NCBI RefSeq assembly: GCF_022440845.1
Contig: NZ_JAKNTO010000001.1
Span: forward strand, 2,728,001 to 2,792,000
Origin: Ruminococcus sp. OA3
GTDB lineage: Bacteria; Bacillota; Clostridia; Lachnospirales; Lachnospiraceae
Direction of reading: 5' to 3'
DNA length: 64,000 nucleotides
The notes beneath the pieces were generated by a model. That model had not been told where the DNA came from, searched no databases, and was given only the letters and a program-made list of their open reading frames with translations. The position numbers and the translations under genes are program-made. Below are positions 61,415 to 64,000 of the stretch, piece by piece; the stretch's first letter is position 1; the number at the start of each line of letters is the position of its first letter.

Positions 61415-63850
61415 TTACAGTGATTCTTCAATATAATTTTCGAATTCTTCCATACTCATCAGGATTTTTCTGGGTTTTGTGCCTTCCTCCGGCCCTACTA
61501 CCCCTGCATCGCTGAGCTGATCCATGACTCTGGCGGCACGGTTGAATCCGATTTTGAACATCCTCTGAAGCATTCCAATAGATGCCTTGTCCTTATCTAT
61601 GATAAAACGTCCCGCCTGTACAAAGTATTCATCACGCTCACTTGCGGTATCCGCAGGGGATGCCTCTGCTGTACTGTGATGATTGATCTTATCCTCCACT
61701 TCTGAATCATATTCCGACACACCGTGCGTCTTCGCAAGGAATTCCACTACATCTGCCACTTCCTTATCTGAAACAAAGGAGCCCTGTACACGGGCAGGTT
61801 TCTGATATCCCTGAGGGTAAAACAACATATCTCCCTTACCGAGCAGTTTTTCTGCCCCGTTCATATCCAGTATCGTTCTCGAATCGACTCCTGACGATAC
61901 TGAAAATGCTATGCGGGATGGCATATTCGCTTTGATAAGGCCGGTAATGACATTTACAGACGGACGCTGTGTCGCAATGATCAGATGAATGCCAGCGGCT
62001 CTTGCAAGCTGTGCCAGACGGCAGATCGCATCCTCCACTTCTCCCGGTGCAACCATCATAAGGTCGGCAAGCTCGTCCACAATAATGACGACCTGCGGCA
62101 TTTTCTTCGGCTTGGTTTCATCATCGATTCCGGATATCCTGCTGACTTTCGCGTTGTATCCTTTCAGATCCCGTACATTGTATTCTGCAAATTTATTATA
62201 GCGTTCCGTCATCTCCGCGACGGCCCAGTTCAGAGCGCCTGCTGCCTTTTTCGGTTCAGTCACAACCGGGATGTAGAGATGCGGGATGCCGTTATACACA
62301 CTGAGTTCGACAACTTTCGGATCGATCATGATCAGCTTGACATCATCTGGATTTGCTTTGTACAGAATGCTCATGATCAGTGTATTGATACAAACTGATT
62401 TACCTGATCCTGTTGCCCCCGCGATCAGCAGATGCGGCATTTTTGCAATATCTGAAATCACAGGCTGTCCTGCGATGTCTTTTCCCACGGCAAATGCAAT
62501 GGATGAGGGATGTTCCTGGAAAGCATCGGATTCCAGCAGCTCACGCAGCAGCACGGCGCTGTTTGTTTTATTGGGTACCTCGATGCCTACAGCAGCCTTA
62601 CCTGGTATCGGAGCTTCGATTCGGATATCAGCAGCAGCCAGATTCAGCTTAATATCATCTGCCAGGTTCACGATCCGACTCACCTTAACTCCCTGATCCG
62701 GCTGAAGTTCATAACGCGTTACCGTTGGTCCGCAGCTGATATCGCTGATCGTGACATTGACACCGAAATTTTTAAGCGTCTGCTGAAGTTTCAGGGCAGT
62801 AGCCTTTAAAGACTGTGCCGTATTACCGTTTTTCCCTCCGCTGCCTTTGGTGAGCAGTGAAACAGGTGGAAACTGGTATTCTTCAGCTATATGGCTTTCC
62901 GAGCTTTCTTCAGAAAGTTCACCTTTGATTTCCAAGACACTCTCCTGCACTTCTTTTTTTGACGCGCGTTTTTTCTTCTGTGGCTCCTGCTTTTCCTCAA
63001 AAGCAGGGATTTTTGCTTCTTCCGGATGGAATACGGTCGCCAAAACCGGCTGACTCTCTTCAGCAGGCGGTTCCTTCTGCAGTGTAAGTTCATCGAGAAA
63101 ACTGAACGTTTTTATCTCCTTCGGGGTATCCGTTGTTCCCTGTTCCGTATCAGAATCCTCTTTTAAATTAAAGTCAACTTCCACCTCCTGGCGTTTGGCA
63201 CGTTTTGCATCCCGCTGCGGTTTATTTTCCTTATATTCCTGATGTGCTTTTGAAACATTCTGGTATGCCCTGGAACTGTATTTGCGGAGTGAGGAGACCA
63301 CCGGCTTTTGGGTCATGATGATCGCTGATATTACGAGACCTGCGATGACGATCACGTACGCACCGATTTCTCCGAAAGCCAGACCGAACAGCCATGCCTC
63401 AAAGGCCCCGGTAATACCGCCGCCGATTTTTTCTTTCGCACACAGCTTAAAACTCTCGATCAGAGTATACCCTCCGTCTCCCACAGTCAGGAGATGAAGA
63501 AATCCGCACAGGAAGAAAATGCATCCGATCAGACCTGACATTTTTCTGAATATCAGAGAATTTTTATGATTTGATATATAGAATGCCGTTCCGGCAAACA
63601 GCAGTGCTGGAAATACATATGCCATCAGACCGAAAATCCCGAAAAAGAAAGAGCTGACTGCATTGCCGACGACTCCTCCGATTCCAAAATTACTGATGAA
63701 CAGTACAATAGAAACTGCCAGGACAAGCAGGACGATGATGTCCTGATAGACCGGACTGCTGTTTTTTGCTCCGGCGCGTTTGGATGTTGTTCTTTTGTTT
63801 GTCTGCCGGGTATTTTTCCGGACAGATTTTTTTTTCTGTGTTGCTGCCAT
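61415..63850 (-). CDS. ftsK: DNA translocase FtsK/SpoIIIE
   Basis: 811 aa. Basic N terminus, four transmembrane helices (about residues 35-175), a long charged linker, then the motor: LLIAGATGSGKSVCINTLIM (Walker A), VVIIVDELADLMMVAP (Walker B), IHLIIATQRPSVNVITGLIK, SSGVDSRTILDMNGAEKLLG, and a C-terminal winged-helix gamma domain (QRMFKIGFNRAARVMDQLSD) that reads chromosome-orientation sequences. Pumps chromosomal DNA during division or into the forespore. Confidence 0.96.
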   Translation of the reverse strand: MAATQKKKSVRKNTRQTNKRTTSKRAGAKNSSPVYQDIIVLLVLAVSIVLFISNFGIGGVVGNAVSSFFFGIFGLMAYVFPALLFAGTAFYISNHKNSLIFRKMSGLIGCIFFLCGFLHLLTVGDGGYTLIESFKLCAKEKIGGGITGAFEAWLFGLAFGEIGAYVIVIAGLVISAIIMTQKPVVSSLRKYSSRAYQNVSKAHQEYKENKPQRDAKRAKRQEVEVDFNLKEDSDTEQGTTDTPKEIKTFSFLDELTLQKEPPAEESQPVLATVFHPEEAKIPAFEEKQEPQKKKRASKKEVQESVLEIKGELSEESSESHIAEEYQFPPVSLLTKGSGGKNGNTAQSLKATALKLQQTLKNFGVNVTISDISCGPTVTRYELQPDQGVKVSRIVNLADDIKLNLAAADIRIEAPIPGKAAVGIEVPNKTNSAVLLRELLESDAFQEHPSSIAFAVGKDIAGQPVISDIAKMPHLLIAGATGSGKSVCINTLIMSILYKANPDDVKLIMIDPKVVELSVYNGIPHLYIPVVTEPKKAAGALNWAVAEMTERYNKFAEYNVRDLKGYNAKVSRISGIDDETKPKKMPQVVIIVDELADLMMVAPGEVEDAICRLAQLARAAGIHLIIATQRPSVNVITGLIKANMPSRIAFSVSSGVDSRTILDMNGAEKLLGKGDMLFYPQGYQKPARVQGSFVSDKEVADVVEFLAKTHGVSEYDSEVEDKINHHSTAEASPADTASERDEYFVQAGRFIIDKDKASIGMLQRMFKIGFNRAARVMDQLSDAGVVGPEEGTKPRKILMSMEEFENYIEESL

Positions 63851-63901
63851 AACCTTTTGCTCCCCTTTTAATAATGATGTTGCGTCCGTTTGACTCCGGT
63901 A

Positions 63902-63997
63902 TCATAAAACATAATTACATATGATTGCAGTTGTTCCGATCAAAAAGCAGTAAAGTGCAAAAAAACGGAACCTGCTCTTCTTTATCAAATGCAGCAT
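63902..63997 (-). CDS. Short hydrophobic reading frame or C-terminal end of an off-window gene
   Basis: 31 codons from an ATG at 63997 (MLHLIKKSRFRFFALYCFLIG) to TGA at 63902, ending in a possible membrane helix. The frame is still open to the window edge at 64000, so this may be the tail of a longer gene rather than an independent peptide. Located 51 bp upstream of ftsK on the same strand. Confidence 0.3.
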   Translation of the reverse strand: MLHLIKKSRFRFFALYCFLIGTTAIICNYVL

Positions 63998-64000
63998 TAT

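Noticed and set aside
1-64000. CRISPR arrays, rRNA, tRNA genes, prophage or integrase attachment sites
   Set aside because: No spaced direct-repeat array, cloverleaf with CCA-type ends, or phage/integrase genes were seen in the window.

Overview
The window reads as chromosome from a spore-forming, anaerobic Clostridia species, most likely Lachnospiraceae (Blautia/Dorea/Ruminococcus-like). The reasons are moderate GC, AGGAGG-type ribosome binding sites, sporulation genes (yqfC, yqfD, splB), an NfnAB electron-bifurcating pair, meso-diaminopimelate dehydrogenase, and many protein families typical of that group (DUF896, DUF2284, DUF2000, DUF6485-like). Almost everything lies on the minus strand; the plus-strand exceptions are an AraC regulator, an IS110 transposase and a MATE exporter. 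I see no rRNA, tRNA or CRISPR array.

Layout. 1-6240: miaB-mutS-mutL-miaA operon (tRNA modification and mismatch repair) behind a clear sigma-A promoter. 6328-9533: proB, DUF896, 5-formyl-THF cyclo-ligase, proA, preceded by a palindrome-rich repeat. 9534-13807: yqfC-yqfD-phoH-ybeY-DUF3048 lipoprotein. 13863-19406: DUF2284 protein, iron alcohol dehydrogenase, a TfoX-GyrI fusion, an uncharacterised DUF6323/DUF6179-like pair and a WYL regulator. 19485-25399: a sugar ABC importer with a URO-D-like protein under a divergent AraC regulator. 25488-30889: small accessory genes, an IS110 element with a candidate bridge RNA and a broken methyltransferase. 30988-36081: AraC, Na/Pi cotransporter, an unknown membrane protein, ddh and spore photoproduct lyase. 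36212-38010: radical SAM + TetR operon with two near-identical palindromic operators. 38122-42254: surface 5'-nucleotidase and a PadR-DUF1700-DUF4097 operon. 42505-46444: ABC-F ATPase, MATE exporter with a structured leader, CAP-domain protein. 46567-56305: two complete ABC-transporter/two-component modules in tandem. 56652-61294: rlmH, two small Cys-rich proteins, nfnAB and a zinc-ribbon/TPR protein. 61415-63850: ftsK/spoIIIE.

The most interesting signals are regulatory and repetitive rather than a single new enzyme system: (i) a dispersed repeat with conserved ends and variable palindromic interior at 9265-9467 and 57672-57792; (ii) a TetR-type operator placed exactly in the 17-bp spacer of a consensus promoter at 37982-38010; (iii) an attenuator-like leader before the MATE gene with alternative pairings; (iv) a putative bridge RNA upstream of the IS110 transposase; (v) candidate response-regulator direct repeats in the tandem ABC/two-component locus; and (vi) a URO-D-like protein locked to a sugar importer. 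All functions are assigned by reading motifs; no database search was run.
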